In this document: one piece after another, positions 43,597-52,911 of the stretch
How positions within the stretch are numbered: the first letter of the stretch is position 1
How the letters are laid out: each line of letters opens with the position of its first letter
Assembly: GCF_023715105.1 (NCBI RefSeq)
Contig: NZ_JAMBNO010000001.1
Span: 62,001-126,000 of the forward strand
Source: Hydrogenophaga intermedia
Lineage (GTDB): Bacteria; Pseudomonadota; Gammaproteobacteria; Burkholderiales; Burkholderiaceae_C
Direction: 5' to 3'
DNA: 64,000 bases
Program-made: the position numbers and the translations under genes
Notes under the pieces: model-generated
What the model saw: only the letters and a program-made list of their open reading frames with translations
Database searches by the model: none
What the model was told of the DNA's origin: nothing

Positions 43597-44256
43597 TCAG
43601 AAAGGGCAGGGGGAGTGGAATTCGATCGTCTCGCCGGTGGCCGGGTGCGGCAGCGCGAGCCAGCCCGCGTGCAGCAGCAGGCGATCGGCCAGCGCGCGCT
43701 GGGCCTCGCTGGCGTAGAGCGGGTCGCCCACGATGGGGTGGCCGATGGCCTGCAGGTGCACACGCAACTGATGCGTGCGCCCGGTCACGGGCTCCAGTTC
43801 TAACCGGGTGCCGATGTCCGCGTGCGCGCCTTGGTCATCGGGCGCGATGCGCCAGCGCGTGTGGCTGGGCTTGCCCATGCCGTGGTGGACGATGCTGCGC
43901 GGCCGGTTGAGCCAGTCGATCATGAGCGGCAGGCTGATGGTCTGCCAGCCATTCGCGGGCTCGGGGTTGCGCAGATCGCCCGCCACCACGGCGGTGTAGC
44001 GCTTGTGCACGCGGCGCTTCTCGAAGCTCATCGAGAGCTTGCGCTGCATGTCGATGCCGCGCGCCATGACGATCAGGCCGGAAGTCGCCATGTCGAGCCG
44101 GTGCACGATGAGCGCGTCGGGCCAGCGTTGCTGGGCACGCGCACTCAGGCAGTCCTGCTTGTCGGGGCCGCGGCCGGGCACGGCGAGCAGGCCGCTCGGT
44201 TTGTCGAGGACGATGAGGTGCTCGTCTTCGTGGATCGGTTCTAGGGGATCACTCAC
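43597..44256 (-). CDS. rluA: Pseudouridine synthase RluA
   Basis: A 219-residue protein, identical in length to E. coli RluA, which makes pseudouridine at 23S rRNA position 746 and tRNA position 32. The catalytic aspartate is Asp55 in VHRLDMATSG. Further conserved segments are LDKPSGLLAVPGRG, WLNRPRSIVHH, PVTGRTHQLRVHL and GHPIVGDPLYAS. There is no S4 domain, as expected for RluA. The upstream region holds a large inverted repeat pair. Confidence 0.92.
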   Translation of the reverse strand: MSDPLEPIHEDEHLIVLDKPSGLLAVPGRGPDKQDCLSARAQQRWPDALIVHRLDMATSGLIVMARGIDMQRKLSMSFEKRRVHKRYTAVVAGDLRNPEPANGWQTISLPLMIDWLNRPRSIVHHGMGKPSHTRWRIAPDDQGAHADIGTRLELEPVTGRTHQLRVHLQAIGHPIVGDPLYASEAQRALADRLLLHAGWLALPHPATGETIEFHSPCPF

Positions 44257-44292
44257 CTTGAACTCGCGGACGCTCGCGTTCGACGGGTACTC

Positions 44293-44495
44293 TGCTCCGC
44301 GACTGTCCCCCGGACCGCTGTGCGGTCCTCCTCCTTTATGTCGCTACGCAGAGCACCCATCACCCGCGAGCTCAAGTTATGGACGAGCGCGCCCGCATCG
44401 AGTGCCGCGAGGTGGGCGGTGATCGGGGTGTCTGGCGTAGCGACATAAAGGAGGAGGGCCGGCGCAGCCGGCCCGGGGGACATGAGCGGAGCCAG
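44293..44495. repeat. BIME-like inverted repeat pair
   Basis: Two copies of a roughly 60-base element face each other. The perfect 23-base cores are 44327-44349 (CCTCCTCCTTTATGTCGCTA...) and 44435-44457 on the opposite strand. Beyond the cores, CGGACCGCTGTGCGGTCC matches GGCCGGCGCAGCCGGCCC imperfectly and both end in GGGGGACAG/CATGAGCGGAG-like sequence. This fills most of the 325-bp rluA-dusC gap; no gene is seen. It is probably a dispersed family repeat. Confidence 0.7.
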
Positions 44496-44581
44496 ATACC
44501 CCGGTCGCCGTCCACCGGACTTGCCGGAGAGAGACACAACAACAGACATGCGCAGATTCTCCCCGAGGACAATACGCCCCC

Positions 44582-45567
44582 ATGCTGCTGCTCGCCCCCA
44601 TGGAAGGCCTTCTCGACGCCACGCTGCGCGACGTGCTCACGCGACTGGGCGGGGTGGACCGTTGCACCAGCGAGTTCATCCGCGTCACCAACACCCTGCT
44701 GCCCGAGCGCGCGTTCATCCGCGTGGTGCCCGAGCTGTTGAACGGCGGGCGCACCGCGGCCGGCGTGCCGGTTCGCCCGCAGTTATTGGGTTCTGACCCC
44801 ATATTGCTGGCGGAGAACGCGGCACGGCTGGCCACGTTGCATCCGCCGGGCATCGACCTCAATTTCGGTTGCCCGGCCAAGACGGTGAACAACAGCCGGG
44901 GTGGGGCGGTGCTGCTGGAGGAGCCCGAACTCGTGGGGCGGATCGTGGCGGCGGTGCGGCGCGCGGTGCCGGCGCACATTCCGGTGTCGGCCAAGATGCG
45001 CCTGGGCTACATGGACGACGCGCGCGCCGAGGACAACGCGCTCGCCATCACCGACGCGGGGGCGAACGAGCTCGTGATTCACGCGCGCACCAAGGCCCAG
45101 GGCTACAAGCCGCCCGCGCACTGGGAGCGCATCGCGCAGGTGGCGCAGGCGCTGCCGGCCAAGCGGCCCGTGCTGATCGCCAACGGCGAGATCTGGACCA
45201 CCGGTGACGCGCAGCGTTGCCGCGCCATCACCGGCTGTGAGCACCTCATGATCGGGCGCGGGCAGATCACCGACCCGGGCCTGGCGCAGCAGGTGACGGG
45301 TGGTGCGGCGGTGCCGTGGTGGCGCATCGTGCCGCTGCTGCCGCTGTTCTGGGCCCGTGTGAGCGCGCGCGTGGAGCGGCGCCACCGGGCCGGGCGGCTC
45401 AAGCAATGGCTCAACTACCTGCGCCACCGCCACCCCGAGGCGCAGCAGGCCTTCGACGAGCTGCGCTTACACCACGAACCGGCCGCCTCGAGGCCTGGCT
45501 GCAGCAGGCCCAGGCCCGCTGGGGATGCCCCGACGAGGCGTCGGCAGAAACCGCGCAGCCGTGTTAA
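44582..45567 (+). CDS. dusC: tRNA-dihydrouridine synthase C (apparent C-terminal frameshift)
   Basis: A flavin enzyme that reduces uridine 16 in tRNA. Residues 1-302 are DusC: LAPMEGLLDATLRDVLTRLG, the catalytic cysteine (Cys97) in LNFGCPAKTVNNS, and the GRGQITDP loop. At about 45486-45488 (GCCGCCTCGAGG) the frame leaves the family pattern. With one extra C the reading becomes EPAALEAWLQQAQARWGCP and stops at 45567, giving 328 residues, near E. coli DusC (315). As read, the original frame runs on in frame through gshA. Sequencing error or a tolerated deletion is more likely than a true fusion. Confidence 0.85.
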
Positions 45568-45610
45568 CTTCCGGCCCCCGCTGCCAAACAGCGCCTGTCA
45601 GAGCCCCTCT

Positions 45611-47179
45611 ATGTCTGCACTGCAACAACGGCTGGCCGCCCTGGGCCCCGATCGCCTGCGCGGCATGCGCCGTGGCATCGAGAAGGAAAGCCTGCGTTCG
45701 CAGCCCGACGGCAAGCTCGCGCTCACGCCGCACCCCGCCCCGCTGGGCAGCGCGCTGACGCACCCGCACATCACCACCGACTACAGCGAGTCACAGCTCG
45801 AGCTCATCACCGGCGTGCACGCCAGCGTGCAGGGCTGCCTGAACGAACTCACCGAGATCCACCAGTTCGTGCTGCGCACGCTCAAGGCGCAGGGCGACGA
45901 GCGGCTGTGGGTATCGAGCATGCCGTGCGGCCTGCCCACCGACGAGACCATTCCGCTCGGGCGCTACGGTTCGTCGAACGTGGGCCGCGCCAAGAGCGTG
46001 TACCGCATGGGCCTGGGCCACCGCTACGGCCGGCGCATGCAGACGATCTCGGGCATCCACTACAACTGGTCGCTGCCCGGCGTGGACAACGACGGGTATT
46101 TCTCGCTGATCCGCAACTTCCGCCGCCACGCCTTCCTGCTGCTCACGCTGTTCGGCGCTTCGCCGGCGGTGTGTTCGAGCTTCGTGGAAGGCCGCAACCA
46201 CGAGCTGCAGAAGCTCGGCGCCAGCGGCACGCTGTACATGCCGCACGGCACTTCGCTGCGCATGGGCCGCCTGGGCTACCAGAGCGAGGCGCAGGCCACG
46301 CTGGCGGTGAGCTACAACGGCCTGGAGGGTTATGCCGCGTCGCTGCATGACGCGCTCACGCGGCCCTGGCCCGCCTACGAGACCGTGGGCATCCGCAACC
46401 CGGGTGGAGACTACAACCAGCTCGCCACCACGTTGCTGCAGATCGAGAACGAGTTCTACGGCACGATCCGCCCCAAGCGCGTGATCTTCCCCGGCGAGCG
46501 CCCGCTGCACGCGCTGCGCGAGCGCGGCGTGGAGTACATCGAAGTCCGTCTGATGGACCTCAACCCGTTCGAGCCGATCGGCATCGACGCGATGACGCTG
46601 CGCTTCCTCGATGTGTTTCTGCTGCACTGCCTGCTGGCCGACAGCCCGCCCGACACGCCCAGCGAAATCCGCGAGCTGGCGCAAAACCAGCACCTGACGG
46701 CCGCGCGCGGCCGCGAGCCGGGGCTGGAGCTGCTGCGCCGCGGCCAGCCGGTCAAGCTCACCGACTGGGGGCTGGAGCTCATCGAGCAACTGCAGCCCAT
46801 CGCCGACGCACTGGACGAGCTGGAAGGCACCGACGCACACGCGCTGGCCGTTGCGCACGCGCGCAGCACGCTGCGCCAGCCCGACCTGCTGCCCTCGGCG
46901 CGCGTGCTCAAGGCCATGGCCGCGCACCACGACGATTCCTTCATTGGCTTCGTGCGCGGGCAGTCGGCCACCACGCATGAGCACCTGCTGGCCCTGCCTT
47001 GGAGCGCCGCGCAGCAGGCGCGCCACGAGCAGATGGCCGCCCGCTCGCTGGACGACCAGCGCGCCATTGAGGCCGCCGATACGCTGCCGTTCGAGATTTA
47101 CCGCCAGGAATACGTCTCACCCGACCGCCTGGGCCGCCCGCGCGCGGCAACGCCTGCAAAGGGTGCGGTCACGGTTTGA
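45611..47179 (+). CDS. gshA: Glutamate-cysteine ligase
   Basis: Joins glutamate and cysteine in the first, rate-limiting step of glutathione synthesis. It has 522 residues (E. coli 518) of the proteobacterial type. Conserved parts are MRRGIEKESLRSQPDGKLAL, ITTDYSESQLELITGVH, RYGRRMQTISGIHYNWSLP, SLRMGRLGYQSEAQ and YGTIRPKR. The ATG at 45611 is used because homologues begin at MSALQQRLAAL. The gene is in frame with dusC upstream because of the apparent deletion. Confidence 0.95.
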   Translation: MSALQQRLAALGPDRLRGMRRGIEKESLRSQPDGKLALTPHPAPLGSALTHPHITTDYSESQLELITGVHASVQGCLNELTEIHQFVLRTLKAQGDERLWVSSMPCGLPTDETIPLGRYGSSNVGRAKSVYRMGLGHRYGRRMQTISGIHYNWSLPGVDNDGYFSLIRNFRRHAFLLLTLFGASPAVCSSFVEGRNHELQKLGASGTLYMPHGTSLRMGRLGYQSEAQATLAVSYNGLEGYAASLHDALTRPWPAYETVGIRNPGGDYNQLATTLLQIENEFYGTIRPKRVIFPGERPLHALRERGVEYIEVRLMDLNPFEPIGIDAMTLRFLDVFLLHCLLADSPPDTPSEIRELAQNQHLTAARGREPGLELLRRGQPVKLTDWGLELIEQLQPIADALDELEGTDAHALAVAHARSTLRQPDLLPSARVLKAMAAHHDDSFIGFVRGQSATTHEHLLALPWSAAQQARHEQMAARSLDDQRAIEAADTLPFEIYRQEYVSPDRLGRPRAATPAKGAVTV

Positions 47180-47209
47180 ACCGCTGCGCCGCGGGGCGGT
47201 GCGCGGGGG

Positions 47210-47695
47210 TTAGACCTCGCCGCCGAACTTCTTGATCAGGTTGGCGACGTACTTGTCGACCAGCTTCTCGAATTCCGATTCGACCACCGGTGCCACCACC
47301 ATCTTCATCAGCCCGGGCAGCGGCACGTCCACCGCGCCGTCGATGGCGAGTTCGATGGCGGTGCTCTTGCCGCCCTGGTCGGTGATCTTCCAGTGCCCGC
47401 CGACCTGGGCGTTGCCCACGCCCTTGACCGGCGTCCACTTCACCGTGCCCGTGCCCTTGGCGGCGTCGAACTTGCTGGTGTACTTGCTCGCGTACACCGT
47501 CTGGATGTTCACCTGTGCGGTACCGACCTTCTCCATCTCCCACTGGTAGGCGCCGCCGCCCAGGTCGGTGAGCTTCTCGACCTTGGGGAAATGGCTCACC
47601 GACGCGGGCACGTCGGAGAGCAGCTTGAACACATCGGCCGCCTTGGCCTTGACGGCGAATTCGTAGCCGAGGTCGATCTTGACGGTGATGGCCAT
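47210..47695 (-). CDS. SRPBCC (START/CoxG-like) domain protein
   Basis: A 161-residue protein of the SRPBCC fold: [31 protein letters not shown] and a C-terminal amphipathic helix [21 protein letters not shown]. Such proteins bind hydrophobic ligands or anchor enzymes to the membrane, as CoxG does in CO-dehydrogenase maturation. No signal peptide. No cox genes are nearby, so a general ligand-binding function is inferred. It is divergent from ylqF. Confidence 0.82.
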   Translation of the reverse strand: MAITVKIDLGYEFAVKAKAADVFKLLSDVPASVSHFPKVEKLTDLGGGAYQWEMEKVGTAQVNIQTVYASKYTSKFDAAKGTGTVKWTPVKGVGNAQVGGHWKITDQGGKSTAIELAIDGAVDVPLPGLMKMVVAPVVESEFEKLVDKYVANLIKKFGGEV

Positions 47696-47835
47696 GGGTG
47701 CCTTTCGTGAGGACGTGTGCGTTGCGGTTCGCGGGCATTCTAGGCAGCGCCTCCCAGGCCTGCGCTGCGGGCTTACCCCGGGGCAGGGCACAATCCCGGC
47801 CTTTCCCCGTTCGCCCGCCCGCAGCACCCCCCTCC

Positions 47836-48786
47836 ATGAGCGTCCAGTGGTTCCCCGGTCACATGCACCTCACGCGCCAGGCCATTGCCGACCGCGTGAA
47901 GACCATCGACGTCGTGATCGAGATGCTCGACGCGCGCCTGCCAGGCTCCAGCGCCAACCCGCTGCTGGGCGAGCTGACGAAGAAGCGCGCCACGCTCAAG
48001 GTGCTCAACAAGCAGGACCTGGCCGACCCCGAGCGCACCGCGCTCTGGCTGGCGCACTACAACGCCCAGCCCGGCACGCGCGCCATCGGGCTGGATGCCA
48101 GCGTCACCGCGCCGGCGCGCGCGCTGGTGGCGGCCTGCCGCGAGCTCGCGCCCAACCGCGGCGGCATGGCCAAGCCGCTGCGGGTGCTCATCTGTGGCGT
48201 GCCCAACGTGGGCAAGAGCACGCTCATCAACACGCTCATGGGCAAGCGCTCCGCCAAGACCGGCGACGAAGCGGGTGTGACCCGCAACGAGCAGCGTGTG
48301 GCGCTGGCCGATGACGTGTACCTGTACGACACGCCCGGCGTGCTGTGGCCGCGCATCGTGGTGCCGCAGAGCGGCATTCACCTGGCGGCCAGCGGGGCGG
48401 TGGGCCGCAACGCCTATGACGACCAGGAAGTGGCCTACGAGCTGCTGGACAACCTCAAGCTCGCCTACCCGGGCCTGCTGCGCGCGCGCTACGGGCTGGG
48501 CGACAGCGATGCCGCGCTGGCGCAGATGCCCGCGGAGGACATGCTCGACGCCATCGGCCGCCAGCGCGGCGCCTTGGTGAGTGGTGGTCGGGTGGATGCG
48601 CAGAAGGCGGCAGAGCTGGTGATTGCCGACTTCCGCGCAGCGCTGATGGGCCGCATCACGCTGGAGACGCCCACGCAGTACCTGGCCTGGCTCAAGGCCG
48701 GGCAGGCCGCCGACGCCGAGCGACAGCGCTTGAAGCGCGAGCGCTTCGGCGACGAACGGCCTCGCGGGCGGCCGCGCCGCCGCTGA
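47836..48786 (+). CDS. ylqF: Ribosome-biogenesis GTPase YlqF/RbgA-like
   Basis: A 316-residue circularly permuted GTPase that matures the large ribosomal subunit. The order G4-G1-G3 is visible: NKQD (58-61), GVPNVGKS (121-128), DTPG (165-168). The N-terminus [14 protein letters not shown] is the family hallmark. The RNA-contact tail ends Arg/Lys-rich ([16 protein letters not shown]). Confidence 0.93.
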   Translation: MSVQWFPGHMHLTRQAIADRVKTIDVVIEMLDARLPGSSANPLLGELTKKRATLKVLNKQDLADPERTALWLAHYNAQPGTRAIGLDASVTAPARALVAACRELAPNRGGMAKPLRVLICGVPNVGKSTLINTLMGKRSAKTGDEAGVTRNEQRVALADDVYLYDTPGVLWPRIVVPQSGIHLAASGAVGRNAYDDQEVAYELLDNLKLAYPGLLRARYGLGDSDAALAQMPAEDMLDAIGRQRGALVSGGRVDAQKAAELVIADFRAALMGRITLETPTQYLAWLKAGQAADAERQRLKRERFGDERPRGRPRRR

Positions 48787-48837
48787 CGGCTTGATCCGCG
48801 TCAAGGCGCGGGCCAGCGGCCAGGGCACGATGCACGC

Positions 48838-49431
48838 ATGGCAGACAAGGCCCGTGTGCTGCTCATCGAAGGCCATCCCGATGGTTCGCCCCAGCGCCTG
48901 AACCGCGCGCTGGCCGACGCCTATGCCGCCGGCGCCGAAGCGGGCGGCCACACGGTGCACCGCGTGCGCCTGGCCGAACTCGACATCCCCCTGCTGCGCA
49001 GCGCCGAGGCCTGGACCCACGGTGAGCTGGATGCCGGCCTGAAGGCCGTGCAGGCCGAACTGCAGTGGGCGCAGCACGTGGTGCTGTGCTTTCCGCTCTG
49101 GCTGGGCGACATGCCCGCCCTGGTGAAGGCGTTTCTGGAGCAGGTGGCGCGACCGGGGTTCGCGGTGCCGCAGGACCGGCAGTCGCTGTTCGCGCGCAAA
49201 CCCCTGTCCGGGCGCTCGGCGCGCGTGATCGTGACCATGGGCATGCCCGCGGTGGTGTACCGCTGGTACTTCCGCGCGCACAGCGTGAAATCGCTGGAGC
49301 GCAACGTGCTCGGCTTCGTCGGCTTTGCGCCGGTGCGAGAGACGCTGATCGGCAACGTCGACAGCCTGGGCGAGAGAGGCGTGGCGCGCTGGTGCCAGAA
49401 GCTGCAGCAGCTCGGCCGCGCCGCCGCCTGA
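48838..49431 (+). CDS. NAD(P)H dehydrogenase (quinone)-like flavoprotein
   Basis: A 197-residue flavodoxin-fold protein of the NQO1/MdaB-type group: LLIEGHPDGSPQRLNRALADAY at the FMN-binding start, VVLCFPLWLGDMPALVKAF and VTMGMPAVVYRWYFR. Likely a cytoplasmic two-electron quinone or nitro reductase. Its start is ATG at 48838, 51 bases after ylqF. Confidence 0.87.
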   Translation: MADKARVLLIEGHPDGSPQRLNRALADAYAAGAEAGGHTVHRVRLAELDIPLLRSAEAWTHGELDAGLKAVQAELQWAQHVVLCFPLWLGDMPALVKAFLEQVARPGFAVPQDRQSLFARKPLSGRSARVIVTMGMPAVVYRWYFRAHSVKSLERNVLGFVGFAPVRETLIGNVDSLGERGVARWCQKLQQLGRAAA

Positions 49432-49432
49432 C

Positions 49433-50011
49433 TCACTTCACCGTGATCGTGATGCGCTCGCTCGCCACCACCGGGTGGTGGGGTATGTGGTTCTGGTCGC
49501 CCAGCACGAGCTGCAGTGTGTGCATGCCGGGCGCGAGCGTGAGCGAGGTTTCCGTCTGCCCCAGGCCGAAATGGCGGAAGTTGTCGTTGGCCGGCAGCGG
49601 CGCGTTGGCGTCCCACTCGGCCACGTCGACCAGCAGGTGGTGATGGCCGGTGCCTTCCTTTTCCACCCCGGCCGGCGCGACGCCCATGCCCGAGAGCCCG
49701 AACACCACACGCACCGGGTTGCTCACGGTCTGGCCGTTGGCCAGGTTCACGAAGTACAGGCGCGCGTTGGGCGCAGCAGCCACCTTCTTGTAGCCGCTGC
49801 TCAGGGTGGGGGTGCTGGCGCTCACGCGCGCCGGTGCGGTGGCCGGCGCGGGGTTGGCGTGCATCGCAGCGTGCATGCCGCTGTGCATGCTGCCGTGGGC
49901 CCGGCCGTCCATGGCGCCCTGCATGGTGGGGTGGTGGTGCGCGCTGTGCCCGGCGCAGCCGGCCAGGGTGGCGGCGGCAAGCGCCGCGCTCGCGAGATTG
50001 AAGCAACGCAT
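49433..50011 (-). CDS. DUF4399-type lipoprotein
   Basis: A 192-residue lipoprotein. The lipobox LAGC sits at about 16-19. A low-complexity His/Met-rich segment follows (HSAHHHPTMQGAMDGRAHGSMHSGMHAAMH, about residues 22-50). The C-terminal domain matches DUF4399: [38 protein letters not shown] and GDQNHIPHHPVV. The Met/His stretch suggests copper or other metal binding, as inference. It converges with the flavoprotein gene, one base apart. Confidence 0.83.
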   Translation of the reverse strand: MRCFNLASAALAAATLAGCAGHSAHHHPTMQGAMDGRAHGSMHSGMHAAMHANPAPATAPARVSASTPTLSSGYKKVAAAPNARLYFVNLANGQTVSNPVRVVFGLSGMGVAPAGVEKEGTGHHHLLVDVAEWDANAPLPANDNFRHFGLGQTETSLTLAPGMHTLQLVLGDQNHIPHHPVVASERITITVK

Positions 50012-50129
50012 GAAAGCCTCCGTGGGAGAACGAGAGCGCTTCACGGTACGCCGGCGCGGGCCCGGCGTCCATCGTCACCCAGCGGCGACTTCGGGATTCG
50101 CGCGCCGCCGCATCGGCGCGCGACGCGCC

Positions 50130-50270
50130 TTACTTGTTCTTTTCCTTGCCGCGCGGAATCACTGCCGTGACCGGCGCGACCGGGCGGTCGGACGTGGCCG
50201 GGCCCTTGGGGGCGCTGGTGTCCTTCTTGGGCTTCTTGCTCATCTTTTCGTTGCGCTGTTCCTTGCCCAT
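50130..50270 (-). CDS. Small lysine-rich conserved protein
   Basis: A 46-residue basic protein (MGKEQRNEKMSKKPKKDTSA at the start, ending PRGKEKNK). GGAG lies seven bases before the ATG, supporting translation. Very similar short proteins occur in Comamonadaceae, by memory. Function unknown. It stands between DUF4399 and MATE genes, all on the same strand. Confidence 0.65.
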   Translation of the reverse strand: MGKEQRNEKMSKKPKKDTSAPKGPATSDRPVAPVTAVIPRGKEKNK

Positions 50271-50335
50271 GGGCTGCTCCTGTTGTGCTGGCGGTGCCGG
50301 CGGATGGAGGCGAATGGTAGCGAGCGTTTCGGCCT

Positions 50336-51661
50336 TCAGCGCGGGCGCTGTCGCGTCTGCTGCAGGAAGCGTCGCAGCAACGCCACCGAGGCACCGAGCA
50401 GGCCCACGCCGAAGCCCGCCCAGATGCCCGCAGCGCCCCAGCCGGCACCGAAGCCCAGCAGCGTACCCAGCGGCAGCGCAACCAGCCAGTAGGCGATCAG
50501 CGAGACCCGTGTTGGCCAGACGTTGTCGAGCAGGCCGCGCAACGCGCCCAGGCTCACCGACTGCACGCCGTCGGCCAGTTGCATGAGGCCGTAGACGAAG
50601 AAGATGGACGCGGCGGCGGCGATCACTGCGGCGTCGTCCACGAACCAACCGGCGATGGTGGCACCGCTGGTGAGAAAGAGCAGGGCGATGGCGCCCATCC
50701 ACACCGTGACCACGCCCAGCCCGGCAAAGCCGATCGGCGCGATGCGCCGGTGCTCGCGTGCGCCCACCGCTTGCGCCACACGGATGCTCACCGCGCCGGC
50801 CATGCCCATGGGCAGCATGTACAGCGTGGCGCCCACCGACATCGCCACCTGGTTGCCGGCGAGGGCGACGGTGCCGAACAGGCCGATCAGCACGCCCGCC
50901 ACCGCCACCGATGCGCCCTCGAGGAAGTACTGCGTGGTCATGGGCAGCGCCTCGCGCCACAGGCGCCCGAACTCGGTGCGCTCCCAGCGGGGCGTACCCC
51001 ACCAGGCGCGGGTGGCCGGCGCGTACCGCGCCCAGGCGCAGATCACGATCGCGCCCACCGTCTGTGCCACCAGGCTGGCGATGCCAGCGCCCGTAAGGCC
51101 GAGCGCGGGCGCGCCCAGATTGCCGTAGATCAGCACCCAGTTCAGGAACACGTTGATTCCCACCGGCACGGTGGTCAGGGCCACCGAGGTCCAGGGCCGC
51201 TCGGTCGCGTCGAGCAGGTTCTTGGCGGCCATGGTCACGGTGAAGGGCGCCATCGAGGCGCTCAGGCACAGCCAGTAGGGGCCCATGACGGCCAGCACGT
51301 CGTCGGGCTGGCCGATGTAGGGCAGCAGCGGCAGCACCGCGGCCATGAGCAACGCGCCGCCGCTGCCGGCGATGAGCGCCAGCACGAAGCCGTGGCGCGC
51401 GACGTGGCCGATGCCCGGTGCGTCCATGGCGCCGTACGCGCGCCCCGCGTACAGGCCCACCGGCCCCGCGAAGCCGTAGAGCGCGGCCCAGAAGATGATG
51501 ATGACGCTGGTGGTGAGCGAGACCGCTGCCAGGGGCACCGCCCCCAGCGGGCCGAGCATGGCGGTGTCGACCAGCATCACGCCGGTCGACAGCGACAGGC
51601 CGGCCACCAGGGGCGCGGCCAGACGCAGCAACGAGCGCACCTCGCGCCCGGCGCGCGCCAT
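50336..51661 (-). CDS. MATE-family multidrug efflux transporter
   Basis: A 441-residue inner-membrane protein with about twelve helices. It has MATE landmarks RSLLRLAAPLVAGLSLSTGVMLVDTAMLG, NVFLNWVLIYGNLGAPALGLTGAGIAS in the middle, and MLPMGMAGAVSIRVAQAVGA in the second half. It exports cationic drugs or metabolites against a Na+ or H+ gradient. Start at 51661 is ATG. Confidence 0.92.
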   Translation of the reverse strand: MARAGREVRSLLRLAAPLVAGLSLSTGVMLVDTAMLGPLGAVPLAAVSLTTSVIIIFWAALYGFAGPVGLYAGRAYGAMDAPGIGHVARHGFVLALIAGSGGALLMAAVLPLLPYIGQPDDVLAVMGPYWLCLSASMAPFTVTMAAKNLLDATERPWTSVALTTVPVGINVFLNWVLIYGNLGAPALGLTGAGIASLVAQTVGAIVICAWARYAPATRAWWGTPRWERTEFGRLWREALPMTTQYFLEGASVAVAGVLIGLFGTVALAGNQVAMSVGATLYMLPMGMAGAVSIRVAQAVGAREHRRIAPIGFAGLGVVTVWMGAIALLFLTSGATIAGWFVDDAAVIAAAASIFFVYGLMQLADGVQSVSLGALRGLLDNVWPTRVSLIAYWLVALPLGTLLGFGAGWGAAGIWAGFGVGLLGASVALLRRFLQQTRQRPR

Positions 51662-51690
51662 CAGGTGGCGCTGGCGAGCCCGCGGTGCGC

Positions 51691-52275
51691 TCAGTTGGCC
51701 CCCGTCAGGCCGATGAAGGCGGCCAGTTGCGCGGTGGGCATGGCGCCGCCCACGCTGCGCGCGCCGCCCTGCGGGTCGCGCGCCACGATGTAGGGCACGG
51801 CGTCGCCGCCCAGGCGGTTGAGCAGCGCGGTGTTGTGCTCTATGGCGGCCTTCACCTCGTCGGGGATACTGGCCGAGGCGGAGATACCGCCCTGGCCGGC
51901 GATCAGGCTCTTCTCGTGCTCGGCCATGGCCTGCACCGGGTCGGCTGCGGTGAGGATGGCCGCGCCCTGCGGCAGGCTCTTGGCGTTGAGCATGGACACG
52001 GGCAACCACACGAAGCGCGCCTGGCGCAGCAGCGGTTGCGAGGCTTGCCACAGGTTGGCACAGTGCGGGCACTGCGGGTCGAACAGCACGTAGACCGTGT
52101 TGGCGGCCATCATGGTGCCGACGGTGAAGCCTTTGCCTTCGGCGGCGAGCACCTGCAGGGCCTGGCTGCGGTCGATGGGTGGGGCCGGCGGCGCTTCGGG
52201 CTCGCGCGAGCAGGCGGTCAGAAAGCCCATGGCCGCGAGTGCGGCCATGGTGGGGAGGAGTTGGCGGCGATTCAT
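51691..52275 (-). CDS. DsbC/DsbG-like thioredoxin-fold lipoprotein
   Basis: A 194-residue exported lipoprotein. The lipobox LTAC ends at Cys22, and the redox motif CPHC is at 69-72 in VLFDPQCPHCANLW. A cis-proline is in AVPYIVARDPQG. It lacks the long dimerisation domain of DsbG. Likely a periplasmic disulfide isomerase or reductase. It ends 30 bases before the MATE start, on the same strand. Confidence 0.86.
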   Translation of the reverse strand: MNRRQLLPTMAALAAMGFLTACSREPEAPPAPPIDRSQALQVLAAEGKGFTVGTMMAANTVYVLFDPQCPHCANLWQASQPLLRQARFVWLPVSMLNAKSLPQGAAILTAADPVQAMAEHEKSLIAGQGGISASASIPDEVKAAIEHNTALLNRLGGDAVPYIVARDPQGGARSVGGAMPTAQLAAFIGLTGAN

Positions 52276-52300
52276 GCCGCGATGGTAGCGAGCCGGCGTG

Positions 52301-52777
52301 TCAGTGGTTCAGGATCGCGTGGGCGATCAGACCCGTGGCGGCCGCGATCAACAGGAATTCCCCGTTGACCTGAATCCAGTGGTGGCCGCGCGGCGGCGCG
52401 TACAGCTGCGGGTGGTGGTGGCGCACGACGTAGCGGCTCTGGCGGTATTCCACCGGCACGTAGTGGCCGCGGTGCCAGCGCGGGCCCTTGTGCACGATGC
52501 GCACGTCGCGGTGCACCACGCGCGGGCCGTGGTGGTACACGTGGCGCTCGACGCGGCGGTGGTGGTTGCCGTGGCGCACCACATGCCGCTCCACGTGACG
52601 TTCCACGTGCCGGCGATCGCCGTGGCGCACCACGTGCTTTTCCACGTGGCGGTGTTCCACGCGCGGGCCGTCATGGTGGCGGCGGTGGCCGCGGCGGTCG
52701 TCGTCGGCGAAGGTCGCGGTGCTCATCGCGAGCGTGGCGGTCGCGACGGCGATCGAGAGCAGTTCACGGGCTTTCAT
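52301..52777 (-). CDS. RcnB-family periplasmic protein with His/Arg repeats
   Basis: A 158-residue protein with a signal peptide (1-24, ending TFA). Residues about 30-90 are a repetitive His/Arg region with units like VERH and VVRHG. The C-terminus is an RcnB domain: RGHYVPVEYRQSRYVVRHHHPQLYAPPRGHHWIQVNGEFLLIAAATGLI (quoted in short: RGHHWIQVNGEFLLIA). RcnB in E. coli helps nickel/cobalt homeostasis. Metal binding is inferred from the His content. Confidence 0.83.
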   Translation of the reverse strand: MKARELLSIAVATATLAMSTATFADDDRRGHRRHHDGPRVEHRHVEKHVVRHGDRRHVERHVERHVVRHGNHHRRVERHVYHHGPRVVHRDVRIVHKGPRWHRGHYVPVEYRQSRYVVRHHHPQLYAPPRGHHWIQVNGEFLLIAAATGLIAHAILNH

Positions 52778-52911
52778 GGCGTGTCTCCTTCCGGGAGCGG
52801 TTGAGGAGCCTTCATCGTGCGCGGCGTGTGTGTCGCGTGCGTAAACCCCTGGCAGAGCGTGCGCAAAGATCGAAGACGACTTTGCAACCGATCGGAGCCC
52901 CGTCCGCCACC

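Noticed and set aside
44582..47179. A genuine 865-residue DusC-GshA fusion protein
   Set aside because: The linker is not conserved-looking, DusC's expected tail appears in another frame, and gshA has its own standard start. A one-base deletion explains the merger better.
52550..52660. CRISPR-like short direct repeats
   Set aside because: The repeated CACGTG/GTGGCGC units encode the His/Arg/Val repeat of the RcnB-type protein; spacing and spacers do not fit CRISPR.
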